Shown here: positions 23,979 to 38,764 of the stretch, piece after piece | Numbering within the stretch: position 1 is the stretch's first letter | Layout: every line of letters starts with the position of its first letter | Assembly: GCF_019703515.2 (NCBI RefSeq) | Contig: NC_059373.1 | Location: forward strand, 18,934,281-18,998,280 | Direction of reading: 5' to 3' | Origin: Myxocyprinus asiaticus | Taxonomy: Eukaryota; Chordata; Actinopteri; Cypriniformes; Catostomidae | Length of the DNA stretch: 64,000 nt | Notes under the pieces: model-generated | Database searches by the model: none | What the model saw: the letters and a program-made list of their open reading frames with translations, nothing else | Told to the model about the DNA's origin: nothing | Made by a program: the position numbers and the translations under genes

Positions 23979-24101
23979 TCAGTCCGCACTGACCTGCGTG
24001 GTGACCTGCCCATCGGCTGTCTGGTTAGTGGACTGAATGAACATGGGCTGGGCCAGCTCCTGCCCTGCTGGCATCGTCACCTGCTGGATCTGATACAACT
24101 G
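23979..24101 (-). CDS. nfyc: nfyc terminal coding exon 10
   Basis: 40 codons plus TGA (23979-23981), from [19 protein letters not shown] to the C-terminus QVSAD, with acceptor CTACAG. The C-terminus is close to the vertebrate form but ends differently from the human protein. Confidence 0.96.
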   Translation of the reverse strand, partial: QLYQIQQVTMPAGQELAQPMFIQSTNQTADGQVTTQVSAD

Positions 24102-27100
24102 CTGTAGGAAGACAAGAAATGAGAGGAAGGGACATGTGTTACTGGACTGGCCTGACAATGTTTGATGAAATATAAATCAAAACAGTAACTGTGCTAATTA
24201 GGTTAAATAAAAGTATTACAGAAATTCTGGTTTGTTAAAGGGATAGTTCATCATCAATTACTCACCCTCATGCCATCCCAAATGAGTATGACTTTCATTC
24301 TTCTGCAGAACACAAACAAAGATTTTAGAAGAATATCTCAGCTCTGTAGGTCCATACAATGCAAGTCAATGGCTACCAGAACTTTGAAGTTCCAAAAATC
24401 ACATAAAGGCAGCATAAAAGTAATCCATACAACTCCAGTTGTTAAATCCATATCTTCAGAAGCAATAATATAGGTGTTGGTGAGAAACAGATCAATATTT
24501 AATTCCTTTTTTACTATAAATTTCAACTATCACATTCTAGAAAAGTGGAGATTTATAGTAAAAAAGGTCTTAAATATTGATCTGTTTCTCACCCACACAT
24601 ATCATGTCTCTTCTGAAGACATACCACTGAAGTCTAATGGATTAGTTTATGCTGCCTTTGTGGGATTTTTTGTTTCAAAAGGTCTGGTCACCATTCACTT
24701 ACATTGTAAGGACCTACAGAGCTGAGATATTCTTCTCAAAATCTTTGTGTTCTGCAGAAGAAAGAAAGTCATACACATCTGGGATGGCATGAGGGTGAGT
24801 AAATGATGAAAGTATTTACATTTTTAGGTGAACTATCCCTTTACAAATGCAGCCTTATTGTAAAGCGTTACCAAATTTTAATTTTGGGGTGAATTATTCC
24901 TTTAAGACAAAGGAGAATGTAGCTAGTGAATTCACTTGAGCATTTACCTGCCCATCAGTAAACTGGTTGAACTGTTGTTGACCCTGTTGTACTTCCGTCT
25001 GTGAAATCTGAGAACAAATCAACATGATCACATTCATGAAATAAAAAAAGATGTATTGCATGGAATATGCAATAGCTTGAAGACATCTATATGCTTATTT
25101 AAAGGTTTCATGCTCTACCTGCTGAGTATTTGCTGCAAGTGTCTGTATTTGTCCTTGAACAACCTGTGTACCCGTGACTGGCTGAGCCAAGCGAATGTAC
25201 TGCAGCTGACCAGTGTTGAGCTGCACCTGCACAACACCACAAGGGGGCATTTACTATGTTGCTTATAAACCCTTTAAAATGATCAGAATAATAAATTAGG
25301 TTTTTACTGGAATCTGCTGGATCTCTCCTGTGTTGGTGATGATCTGCTGCATAACCTGCATAGTCTGTCCAGCTGGCTGTGCTGCCTGTGCCTGTCCCTG
25401 TGCAGCGGCCTGCACAATCTGCACCTGCTGGCCTTCGCCCACCTGCATTGTCACTGGAGCACTCTGAAAGAGAGAGGATGAAAGAGGATGAATAAAACTT
25501 ATATTGAATTGTTTTATCTTGTGCTTCGTCCTGTTGTGGCATTTTCGAGTCTCTTATGATGTACACTGGATTGGAGATGCTGATGCTAATATACGTAACG
25601 TGTGCCGTGGCCTGGGAATGCCTCTAAACAAAAGTGAAACTGAAGGAGTGATGAGGAAAGGGGAGAGATGCAAGACTGTGACTACAGGCCTCTCACTTTG
25701 AGCGGAGAAACTTGGGTGTTGACTGTGGAGGTGTTACAGATGATCTCTTCTCTTCAGGAACTGACACCAATAGGCAAGAGCAATTTATTAAGCAGCACAA
25801 CTCCATCTGGCCTGAGATGCACAGTGACCTCATGTAACATCCAGTAGAGAGAATATGAATTGCAGATTTTGCTCTGTGTGAATAATAACCATCTCTTTCT
25901 TTGGATATATGATTTATGATGATATATTGTTATGTTGTTGATCCTTGATATATTTTGTTCCAAACCCATTTGACCTTGTGGAAAACTAAAGGACATGCTT
26001 AGCAGAATGACACTCCTCACCATTTACTTTCATTATCTGGGTAAAAAAAGATGCAATGAATGAGGGTACCTAACATTTCCTTATAAGAATGAAGACATCC
26101 ATGTATGGAAAATGAGGGTGAGTAAATGATAATAACATTTTCATTTTCGGGTAAACTATTCCTTTTTTTCTTCGAAGAAATTGACTGTTGGGTTGATCTG
26201 TTTTTATGACTGAAAGCATTACAGGGTCAACTGTCTACTTTTAAATCTAATCTCTTATATAAATTATATTAGGTGCCAGAGTGTAAAAACAGACTTCAGA
26301 TGATGTCATTACAAGAGACTGCAGTGCGTTTTTAGCTAAGTGTGTTTGTAAATAAGCCATCATGGCCAAACTCTTAACGATATTGAGGGACTATAGACCT
26401 CAGCAAATTGCTGTTTTCATATATTTTATTTAATGATTCCTTTTAAAGTCTCACTTTCAGCAACCACAAGGTTGCAGCTAAAATCAATAAGGTCAGAGTC
26501 TGTGGTCTAAGTGCATAAAGGGGAAAATGCCTATTGACTATTGCTAAACTAAGGCCTGAACCAACTAAACTATAAAAAAAAAATTCCTTTCTTATATTTG
26601 AATATACCATAACATCAAACTGCAAATGTTCCATTTAAAAACAAATTCTTCCAACCACGCAGTATACAAAACAAATAGCCAGTAACAGTGACTGACCTTC
26701 AGCCACCTGCACTGTATTACCACACCACCTGCTTCTGTTTGCTGAGTTGTTTAATGTATGATACATCCGATGTAGTATTTCTTCTAGAGCAGGCATAATT
26801 GTTTTTGCCATTGTTTGTATTGTGCGTTGCAATACGGTTCTTATTCAAATGCCATAATTGGCCTAAAAAAAAGAATCAAGCTCATTTGTGTCTCAAATAG
26901 GGTCTTATGGGGGAAATTTAAAAGAGATTTTGGGGTTTGGGGTGTTTACCGTCATAGGGGTCACCTGTGATTGAGCGACCTGCACCTGCTGAAGCTGCTG
27001 CATGGTGGTTCCCTGCAATACCTGAGGAGGAAGGAGGAGGAAATGATGCGAGAGAGAGAGATAGAGGGACAGAGGAAGAGAGACAGTGAACTTAACTTTA

Positions 27101-30100
27101 CACAAGCAAGCACATGCAAAGCACATACTCAAACTTAACATAAAAAGCAACAAAAAGTGCTGTGAATAAGCAGCAATACGAAGTGTAAGGAAATTAAAAA
27201 TGCATGTGCCGTATTCACACTACATCCAAATACATCGATCAGCCACAACATTAAAACCACCTGCCTAATATTGTGTAGGTCCCCCTTGTGCCGCCAAAAT
27301 AGTGCCAACCCGCATCTCAGAATAGCATTCTGAGATGGTATTCTTCTCACCACAATTGTACAGAGCGGTTATCTGAGTTACCGTAGACTTTGTCAGTTCG
27401 AACCAGTCTGGCCATTCTCTGTTGACCTCTCTCATCAACAAGGCATTTCCGTCCACAGAACTGCCACTCACTGGATGTTTTTGTTTTTGCCACCATTCTG
27501 AGCAAATTCTAGAGACTCTTGTGTGTGAAAATCCCCGGAGATCAGCAGTTACAGAAATACTCAAACAAGCCTTTCTGGCACCAACAATCATCCATGAGAT
27601 TATCTAATCAGTGCAGTGCCTAAATTCATGCAGACATGGGTCAGGAGCTTCAGTTAATGTTCATATCAACCATCAGAATGGGGAAAAAATTTGATCTCAG
27701 TGATTTAGAGCGTGGCATGATTGTTGGTGCCAGATAGGCTGGTTTGAGTATTTCTGTAACTGCTGATCTCCTGGGATTTTCACACACAACAGTCTCTAGA
27801 ATTTGCTCAGAATGGTGCCAAAAACAAAAAACATCCAGTGAGTGGCAGTTCTGTGGATGGAAATGCCTTGTTGATGAGAGAGGTCAACAGAGAATGGCCA
27901 GACTGGTTCGAACTGACAAAGTCTATGGTAACTCCGATAACCGCTCTGTACAATTGTGGTGAGAAGAATATCATGCAGGTTGGCACTGTTTTGGCAGCAC
28001 GAGGGCGACCTACACAATATTAGGCAGGTGGTTTTAATGTTGTGGCTGATCAGTGTATATGATTTGAAAAACATACATGACAAGATTTAAAGTGAAAAAA
28101 TTGATTTGAACTTCAACTGAATCAACTGTTTTCGTTTTGAAGCTACAGACATTTTAATTGTTTGGATAGCAAATATTAAGAAAACAAAAAAACAAAGGCA
28201 TTGGACTCGCATTGAAAGGTTTGTGCAATTTATTAATTTTTTTGCAAATTTATACTTGATACACTGCCTGGCCAAAAAAAAAAAAAGTAGTCATTTGGAT
28301 TTAAATAATGGTTATGATCTGGGGTTGCTTCAGTGGGTCAGGTGTAGGCTCAGCAATGTTATGCGGCAATAAAATGAAGTCAGCTGACTACCTGAATGTA
28401 CTGAATGACCAAGGTATTCCATCAATGGATTTTTTTCTTCCTTGAAAGCACAGGCATATTACAGGATGACAATGCTAAGATTCATCAGGCTCAAATTGTG
28501 AAAGAGTGGTTCAGGGAGCATGAGGAATCATTTTCACACATGAATTGTACACCACAGAGTCCTGACCTTAAACCTATTGAAAGTATTTGGGATGTGCTGG
28601 AGAAGGCTTTACAGAGTGTTTCGACTTTCCCGTCATCAATACAAGATCTCGACCAAAAACTAATGCAACTCTGGAGGGAAATAAACATTGTGATGTTACA
28701 TAAGGTTGTCGAAAAAAATGTAATCAAAGCTAAAGGCAGTATTGACGATGGGAGAGTCAAACCACTAAGTCTTCTCCAGCACAACCCAAAGACTTTCAGT
28801 GGGATTAAGGTCAGGACTCTGTGGTGGCCATTTCATGTGTAAAAATTATTCCTCATGCTCCCTGAACCACTCATTCACAATTTGAGCCCGATTAATCATG
28901 GCATTGTTGTCCTGGAATATGCCTGTGCCTTCAGGGAAGAAAAAAATCCATTGATGGGATAACCTGGTCATTCAGTACATTCAGGTACTCAGCTGAACTT
29001 CATTTTACTGCCGCACAACGTTGCTGAGCCTAGACCTCACCAACTGAAGCAACCCCAGATCATAACCATTATTTAAATCCAAATGGCTACTTTTTTTGGC
29101 CAGGCAGTGTATTATACTATAGTCACATCTGATTTGGTGTGAACAGGCCTGCATTGAGGCAGAACTTAAAAGAACAGCAGAGATGAGTAAAAGCTGGGCT
29201 GTGGCATGAAATCTGAAAACAATGACAGTTGATGAAGTGGTGCATTTTGGGCAACCAAACAGACAGACAGTTAGGTGAAAACCATCTCTCGATCCTCAGG
29301 TATGAAGTTAAAACCCCCCAATAAAAACAAAGTTTACTTAAAGGGTAAAAAGAAGAGTGTTTGAATGGAGCGGAGCACCAGGGCCCAGTTGTTCAGAGGT
29401 AATCTGATTGGATTTCGGCTATCGGATTGGATCAAATCTTGAAAATGGGTTGTTCAAAAGAAAAAAAGGATTCTGAAATCGGATTAGATCACATAATTCA
29501 GTCTTGGTTTTGATATGGATCAAACCTTCAGTATGCGTTGCTCAAAACGTTTTAGTAGGATTGGGATACTTTTGATCCAAAAAAAATCAGGATTATCCTG
29601 ATCCCAGCAAAAGGGTGGATTCAGGGTGGATTTCAGGAACAAAATGTAATAAAACTTTAAAATTGGTCAAATAATACAACATTTGTAACATGTAGTATAT
29701 ATATAATTTTTTTATATTTTGCACTTGATTTGTTTAACCATTACAGTGATAAAGTAGACATTAGGTTACCTATTAAGCCTTTCAGTACAGTAAAAAAAAA
29801 AAAAATAAAAAAATAAAAAAAAAATTATAATATATATATATATATATTAGTCCCCAAATAATCCCCCAAACAGCTGTCAATATCAAACAAAAATAATATT
29901 TAATTTTAACTGTCATTTATCACTGTATATTAATTACAATGACACAATCATCAGAGATGAACCAGTCAAAAGTAGTTTCTAACAACTGCATCCCTTATTG
30001 CATGTCCAGTCAGTCCCTTATTCTGAGAGAACGCCGGAGGTTGGTCTGGGTCTTCAACAGGCTCAGGTGCATCATAAACGTCATCAGAGAGAGGGACATT

Positions 30101-30608
30101 TAGCCTTTTTATGATTTAAAACACGTGTTCAAAATATCCACAATGTACTTGTGAATAACGCATATTTGTTTGTTGTTATTTATTTGTTGTGGGTCAGATG
30201 GGGGTCTGACTGTTTAAAAGAAATTGAAAATGGAAGGGCATGTTTATATTGTTTTATTGTGCTGTTTTGTCTCTTCAAATAAGAACACCTGAAGTGACCC
30301 CATGCTGGCTATTCTACCTGTTGTTCTTTACATAGCTAGTAGCCTACTTTGTGATATGTAGTCCCATTCAGAGCACTGGTAATCTGGATTTGGTAATCTT
30401 GAAAAGACTGTATCTGGATCAGGGTGATCCGATCCAATCCAATGTTGCTTTGAAAAACCAGCACAAAAGTAAGATTACCTGATCCTGGATTCATGGGATT
30501 TCCAAATCCAGATCATTCTGATCCAGATTAAACTTTTTGAAGAGTTGGGCCCAGAAGGATCAGGTCCCACAGTGACTCATGTTTAGCTGAAATTGTTTGA
30601 TTACCATG

Positions 30609-30641
<33 letters not shown>

Positions 30642-33600
30642 AATAGTGAGTTATAGTTCTTCTCTCCACTTTCCTGCATACATCATGTATCACTCATGTT
30701 TTTCTCTCACCTTATTTCCTTAACATTTCCTTTCCTCTCTCTGTATACATTTTTATACACACATTTGTCCCAAGTGTTCTAAGGTGACTGCAGCAGAACT
30801 TTGCCTAACTCTGACAAGTCAGCAAATTGTAGGCTTGCAGAAGCAGCACTGATCCTTAGAGAGAGAGAATGAGTTCCACCACAAATGAGAAGAGTGAGGA
30901 AGAGTTGGAGAGGAAAAGCACACCCAGACTGGAGGTGGAGTAGTTATAACAGGATGGAAAGAAAGGTTACAACCAAGGGGTCAGGGTTTGTCTGGTTAGC
31001 TTTAGTGCCTGTCTTTTCTTGAAGACTGATTTTCTATTAATGGCCATTCAAAAGTAGCCGAGTATTCCTACTAAAAAACTACTTGTGTTTGAGTAACATA
31101 AGCCTAGTTACCATCCACTTTTCATGCTATTTTGTTATCGACAAAGTGAAAACGCATAAAAAAAAGTTTGGGAAATTTGCCGTCTTCTGTTGTTTTCCAT
31201 TCAAATGGCCTTTTATCAATAAAAACGGTGTGTGTGATGACGTCATACCTAAAAAAAACACTTTGTCATATAAGTTTTGGTATATCACAAAAGAAATCTG
31301 CCCTTAAGCCGTATCCATACAGAAATGTGTGTTTATTGCTAATTGTGCATCTTTCACCTCCCAGATGTCCCTAATTTGGTTTTCCTCTGAAGTTTGGGTA
31401 ACATGGGGAGAGTATTGAGACAATTCATTGAAATTAGCCAGCTTACTGTCATTTTAATTACACAAATAAATGCAATCAGAAGACAGAATTACAAATCAAA
31501 AGGGAGCTGTTGCCCTTCTGATAGGACTGTAATATTGGTCCTGATGTTGCGCCTATCGCAGGTTGCCACCGGTTCCGACCCGAAAGCAAATCGTCATGGC
31601 CCTGCTCAAGCTGGCAATCTGCACTAAGTAGTGTGGGAAACTTTCAGTCTTATTATAAGGACCATCCATCAACGTGTATATACTGTGTGCACAGCTATTA
31701 AAGAAAAACTGATGTGGTGTAATATCAGGGTTTACATATGATACATTCCTGATATTCAATAGGCTGTTTTGAACAATCATCTAATCTAAAGCATTGCCAT
31801 CACAACTGCATTATGTCCCGCATATTTGTCCAGCAACTTTTAACGACCAACTGAACTTGATAGTCATCTCAAATTAATTTTAGTGTCCTAATGCAATTTA
31901 CATTTTCTGAAGAAGCTCAGCAAATGCGATCCGAGGTAAAGAGGGTTAGATTTAAAATATTTAAAATGTTCAAAAGGTCATTTTCTGAAAGTGAACTCAG
32001 CACTGGACAAATAGTTCTGATAGTTTATAGTCTTGAAAAAAGTGTAGAACATTCTGAGAATGTCATTCAGCTGACTTTTTTCATCTACAGAACAGGGTAA
32101 GGCTAATTTAAGTTTGTGTAAAGGCATATATAGGTCTAAAAATATTATTTTTTTAATTTAGTAATTCATTATTTTATTTAATGCTTTATTCATTTGGTAG
32201 GCTAATTTATTTAATTTAATATAGGGAATTTTTTCAAAAGTAAGCTGAACAATAATTTTATAGAATTTATAGAATGTTAGTGTTCCAAAAAAGCACACTG
32301 ACGTTTCTCTCCTAGTATTGTGTATTTATTTTTAATTTAAAACATCTTGGTGCACAGAAATATGTTTTTTGTATTGTGGGCTAATTCCATGACTGCCGTC
32401 TATTATTTTGAATGGTGTGGAAAAGCAACTTTAATAAATAAACGGATGGCTACCATGATTAAATTAATCACAAACAGTGGCCATTCATTTGTTCTCCGTG
32501 CACTTGTTGATGTGCATGATATGAGATATTTGTGTTGGCACTCCTGGAAGTGTCATGTTTGCAGTGATTGGATCTATATGCCGTTAAGATCAATCCATAA
32601 TCACATATCATAAACTGTCTTTCAAGGATGTATACCTTGTCGTCATGATTAACACAGGCTAACGACTGGGGTAAATTCTGTCATGTGACACTACATTTTG
32701 TGTTAATGCCAATTTTCTCGACAAAAGGTGTTTCCAAACCAGTTTTTCGTGACATCTGAAGTATCGACATAATGTTTATGCACTAGAGTTAAATGGAAAA
32801 ATATTATGTTTACACTTGTGAAATTTTAGCGTTAATTTGCGTTTCCATCAGCTTTATTTTGATGCGCTAAAACTTTTTCCGCAAAATAATCTTGGATGGA
32901 AACGTATTTAATGAAATTGCAAATATTTTTTTTTTTTTTTTTTTTTAAATATAGTAGATTTTGTAACAGCACCCATTTGTTTTTTATTAGAAGCTTTTAG
33001 AAGCTGCTGTCACAGCTCATGAACCATCAGGATAGTCGCAAAAGGAAGGCTTGTTGGGACTGTAAATTCTTGGGGTGCCATTACTAGCCAATCAGCATTG
33101 TTTTCCCTTTTTCCTGCAACTCCACAGTAATTAGTCACATGGAATTTAGTGCTCGTGATTGGCAAAAAAAACAAACAAAAAAAAACTACTGAACAACTTG
33201 AGATGAGTGGGAATGTAAAATAAATAAAAATAGAAAGAATAGAGAGAAAAATAGAGCGAGAGTGCGAAAGACAGTGGGAAGGAAAAAAAACTCAGAAACA
33301 CGGGCAGAGAGAAAGTGAATTAATGAGGAGGAGAGAAGAGGAGAGGGCCGTTGGGTTCACGCTCAAAGACTGGACTGATATTACATGAGAGAGTGACTGG
33401 ACTCTCTGCTGTTCACCTGATAGCAATGTGTGAATGAAACCTCTGGACTTTCAATCATGTTTCAAATGATCATGTAATGGGCTGATCAGAGTAAGCAGGG
33501 CTCAAGTGTGGGTTGTGCGAGAGAGAGCTGGTACGATAAAGTTTCAGGTACCTGTACACTAGACTGTAGTATAATATACACTAGGGTAATTACAAGGGTA

Positions 33601-36600
33601 AACTTGGAGGTGGTCTTCTTCCTACGCCTCACTTTAAAGGGATAGTTCACCCAAAAATGAAAGTTCTGTCATAATTTACTCTCTTCTGTGCAACACAAAA
33701 GGAGTTTGACAGCTTCAGTCACCATGCACTTTTCTTGTACAGAAAAAGATGCAATGAAAGTGAATAGTGACTGAGGCTGTCAGTCCCTGACATTCTACCT
33801 AACATCTCCTTTGTGTGCTCCACAGAAAAAAAGAAAGTCATAGAGGTTTGAACAACTTGTGGGGGAGTACATGACAGAATTTTAATTTTTGGGTAAACTA
33901 TTCCTTGAAGTTTCTGAGTATATACTGTGGCCTTTAGTTTGTGCTGAGTATGTGAATGAATGAATGAACGAACATTACATTTATATAGCGCTTTTCTGAC
34001 ACGACACTCAAAAGCACTTTACACAGAGAACAGGGGACTCTCCTCAACAACCACCAGTGTGCAGCATCCACCTGGATGATGCAACGGCAGCCACAGTGCG
34101 CCAGTACGCTCACCACACACCAGCTGTTGGTGGAGAGGAGAGAGTAGAGTGAAAGAGCCAATTAATGGATGGCGATTATTAGGAAGCCACGATTGATAAA
34201 GGCCAATGGGAGAATTTGGCCAGGACACCGGGGTTACACCCCTACTCTTTTCGAGAAGTGTCCTGGGATTTTTAATGACAACAGAAGAGTCAGGACCTCG
34301 GTTTAACGTCTCAGCCGAAGGACGGTGCCTTTTTACAGTATAGTGTGGGGATTACCTGGCCCTGCTGGGGCTGAGTGATGATAATCTGCCCTGGTTGTAG
34401 TGTGGTGGTGGTGGGAGTAGCCACCTGCTGGCCTTGCTGCTGTCCTTGGACCTGCACTGTGCCGGGCTGCTGTGCCAGAGTAAAGTAGTACTGGACTGGC
34501 TCAGTCGGGGCGACAGACTGACGCACTTCCTCCTACACACACACACAAACACACACACACACAATTATAAAGAAATATACACCTTATATTGCAATACATT
34601 TTACAAGGATCATCATGAATCAGGGTTTTGGCCAATTAATTTCCATGGCTTTTCCAGGCATTTGTGATTACTGAATAAGAATTTTTATTAATAAATAAGA
34701 AAAAGTTCCACACACTGCTGTTGCTTGCAAAGAATACTTAAAGGTGCACTCAGTAATTTTTTCCTCATTAAAAAGGTTTTACTCCAGAAGAAGTTAATTT
34801 TTATTTTTAAACAAATGTCTAAAATTATGAACACTCACATGAGATGAGGACTCTTATAAAAGCTGTTAAAATCCACAGGGAGAGGGTCCCCTCATGGGGA
34901 TGGCCATGTTAGGATCACATGACCAGTTGAATACAACTCGCTTAATCTCAGTAACCGGCCTGTTATTGGACACTTTCCCTCTTGGATTAAATGAATTATG
35001 ACTGACTAAGAATAGTGAATTTCTACAATGGTATCTGTAACTGAAACTACTGATTTTGAATGGTGCTGCATCCACACTGCTAGGTGTCATTATAAGTCCA
35101 AAATGACACATACACAAAAGAGTGCTTTTAATACTTTTTATTATAGCAACTTTTCAGACATAGACCTTCGCCAGGCATGCAGAAAGGTTGTAATGCCTGA
35201 CTTTATTCTTATCAATGTTTATTTCCTATGTAGTACGTACCTGTACATGACCAATCAGGTCTTATTTTCGATAAAGAAAAAAAGAATTATAGAGATTAAA
35301 CTCACAAAGAGCAATTTCTAGCCAGTAAAATATTTTAGAGCCGAGCATAACTTGAATATTTATTATTCACTATAGAAATTTCCAAGACTTTAAGATTTTA
35401 TACATTTCCATTGCTCTTCCAAGCCCGGAAATAACACAATTTTAAAATTCACAGATAATTCCAGGTTATAAATTACAGTTGAACCCTGATACATTTAAGA
35501 GAACATGCATACTCCCATACGCAAACACACATGCATGAACGTAGCGTTTATAAGGACTATCATTTGGTTACATCTCCATAAATTATTTTAGCTCTGTAAT
35601 ACTAGAAGCAGGATAGAGGAGGATAAATTACTTATAGGCAAAAGCAAGACCAAGTAATGCAATCTCTAGTAGGAACAGAAACGAGACCTTCAGCTGCCGT
35701 CCGTGGACCGAACCCCCACACTCCATCACAGCTTAATGACAATCAGCTCTGCTATTGTAACACACAAATAACAGGAATACCTAAACTGTGTTTCATCTGG
35801 ACGGTTGATAAATTCCTGAAGATTTTTTGTGACAAAGAGAGTAAACACCCCTCTCTCAGCTTGGTGATGTCATAGCTGAGAGTGTAGGATGTTTACACAC
35901 CTGGCCACACACTCAAAAACATGCAGAAACATAAAGCCATTAGGATGGACAAAACAATTGGTTTAGCTGAGCTACAATTGCTTAGATAAAAGGATCAATT
36001 CTGCAGCAGAGTTCCCTATAAATGTGCTGACTATTGGTTGAATCTTCTCACTGTGATACTTATGAGTCACTTTCAGTGATTCAGCTTTGTTCATACCTGA
36101 AGTGCCTATAAAAATTAAAGATACTGATTGTTTCAAACAGGTTTCCCAAATACTGCCATTTATTGGACAAACAGACACATGGTGCCATGGTCACATTGTA
36201 AAACAAACACATAATAATAAAAAAGTGACGCCTGGTTGTCCAGATGGTGTGGATGGTGTTCAGGGGAAGCAGGGCGCTGCAAACATCCGACTGAAAGCCT
36301 TCACAAACCCTACACCTAGCTTCCAGTCAAGGATGTTTACAGCACCCCCAGGCTGCCAGAGACAACACTACACTCATATTCTCTTCACACATGCAGATAA
36401 TCAAAATATGTAGACAGTGATCACTTTTGACATTATGAAGATCCTGCTTTCAAGAATCATCCTCTTTTTTTCCACACCTGTCGTTTCGGTGGTTTGAGGT
36501 CATCTCGTGGGACGATATCAATGAGGAAGTCAAACTGGTCAAACTTAGTGATAGCCATGGCAATATCATTCCTCTGGAAAACAAAAGACAACAACACAGA

Positions 36601-38731
36601 GTGAAAACCAAATAAAAAAAAATAAATGCCATACAACAGTGTAATACAGTAAACAATAAATAAATAAATAAGGGCTAATTTACTGAATTAATTACATGAT
36701 ATTCTGATTAATTAATTACAATTAACCGCCTATTTTGTACGGTTCAGGAGGCATAATTAATTGTGTACATTTGTAAACACATTGTTTTTGACATAACTGC
36801 ACTAAATTAACAAATTAAATTGACAGTCCTACAATAAAGAAAGATACATAAAGAAAAAACGAAAACTAGAAAGAACAAAAGAAAGCAAGCAAGCAAGAAA
36901 GACATAGCAATGAATAAAAACACATTGAATTTCAACACATCTTAGTAAACAGTTCCACCAACACACCCCACAGATAGCCTACTAGTGGTATTTTCCACAG
37001 AATATTGGCTGCAAAGACCACCCATTGTCACTCCCCAGATCAGTGTTTATTTTTAGCACCATGATTAATATCTGTTGGTAAAGGGTCACATCCATGCAGT
37101 TGTTCCATTGACATCTGTTGTCGTGGCAACACCGATTGGCGTGATGGCTTCACAAATGGAAATGTGGACCAGCTGCAAGCTCACAAACTGAGTGCTAATA
37201 CAATCTGCATATTAAAGAGATGCTCTACCAGTCATTACAGCTTTGTTCAGTGACAAAACCTGTTGCCAAACACCATGTTGGAAAATGTTGAAAGGGGTTG
37301 CTATACTGCTGGCTATTTACCTTGTTCTAAAGATAATAATTTCATTAAGCTGTTTATGGGGTTTTTTAGGGAAATAATCCCATTCTTATTTACGTTATGT
37401 CACATTCTGTTTAATGGTTGTACTGTATGTGTGGCAAAATATTAGAAATTATGGAATAATTGATGTCTTATTTTGACTCTGCTCATTTCAGATTACTTTT
37501 TTTTGGGGGTTAAAGCAATCAGATTATGTTTTTATAACAATTTCTGATTCAGTATATTGTCAATAGTCAGATTATTTTTTTTATATTATTTTATTGAAAA
37601 AGCATGTTGAAATTACATGTATCAAATATGATACAACAGGCTTTTGAGGTATATCTCTCAATCACCATTCCATTCCATTCATACTCACTATAAAAAAATA
37701 AAATAAAATAAATCCCAGAGCTTTGAAAATTCTGACATATACTTTTTATAAGATATATTTAAAGTGTGAACTAATATTTCTGTGTATTTTCATATATGCA
37801 GCCTGATCTTTCATTATAAAGATCTCATTATTTTACATTACAAGCTATTATGATGTCATCTTACCAGAAGTTCCTGAGACCCAGCGGGAAAAGTTTTACT
37901 TTTTACATGTCAATATACACTGTAGTGTTTGGTGCATAAAATACATATGATTAAAAAAAGAAATATTGCATTTTTTAATTTTATTTTTTATTCATAATGT
38001 ATTTGATGTGCTGAATTAAACTGTGATACATTTCAATCCATATTTAAAGACCAAAGAGGAAGCTGTCATAGCCAAACTCTAAAACATTTGGTATCTCTGA
38101 AAAGCCACTCTGATGGGAGTACTCTGATAATACCCCAAGATTTACCACTGTAATATGTATGGGCTAAGAAAAACTAATATCACAAATGTCCTATACAAAA
38201 ATGAATTGCTGGGCCTCAGGAGGATAATGACCTTTAAAGCCTAATGTATCGAAAATGATACAGAAAACAAAACGTGCACATTTTGTTTTTTACGATTTCT
38301 TTTTATATTTTGTCAAATGGTACTAAAAACAGTTTAATGTAAAAAATAAAATAAATAAAAAAATTGAAAATTTGATATGTCAGGCTTAGGGTTGCTCTGA
38401 TTTTGGCACGATACCAGCCCTGGTACTATAATCAACAAATAAAATGTCTCAGATTTTTTATGAAATTACACAGAAAATGACTGTTTTAATTAAATGTTAT
38501 AATCAAATGGTGTTTAATCAAATTGATACATACAGCTTTAAATAAAAAATAAAATAAAAATTCTATATTTTTTATCAATAAAATTGCAATTTTATTTTTG
38601 GTAAAATAAAATGCTGCAGAGTATTAATGAAAACATTAATGAAAAAAAAAATCTGATTACCTGTGGCACAAGGCTGCTATGGCTGAATCACAACATGCTG
38701 ATTCAACTTGCATTTGTGATACTGCTTACAG

Positions 38732-38764
<33 letters not shown>

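Noticed and set aside
36087..36413. Plus-strand frame of 108 codons
   Set aside because: It runs antisense across the mir-30e hairpin and has no domain. The hairpin explains the conservation.
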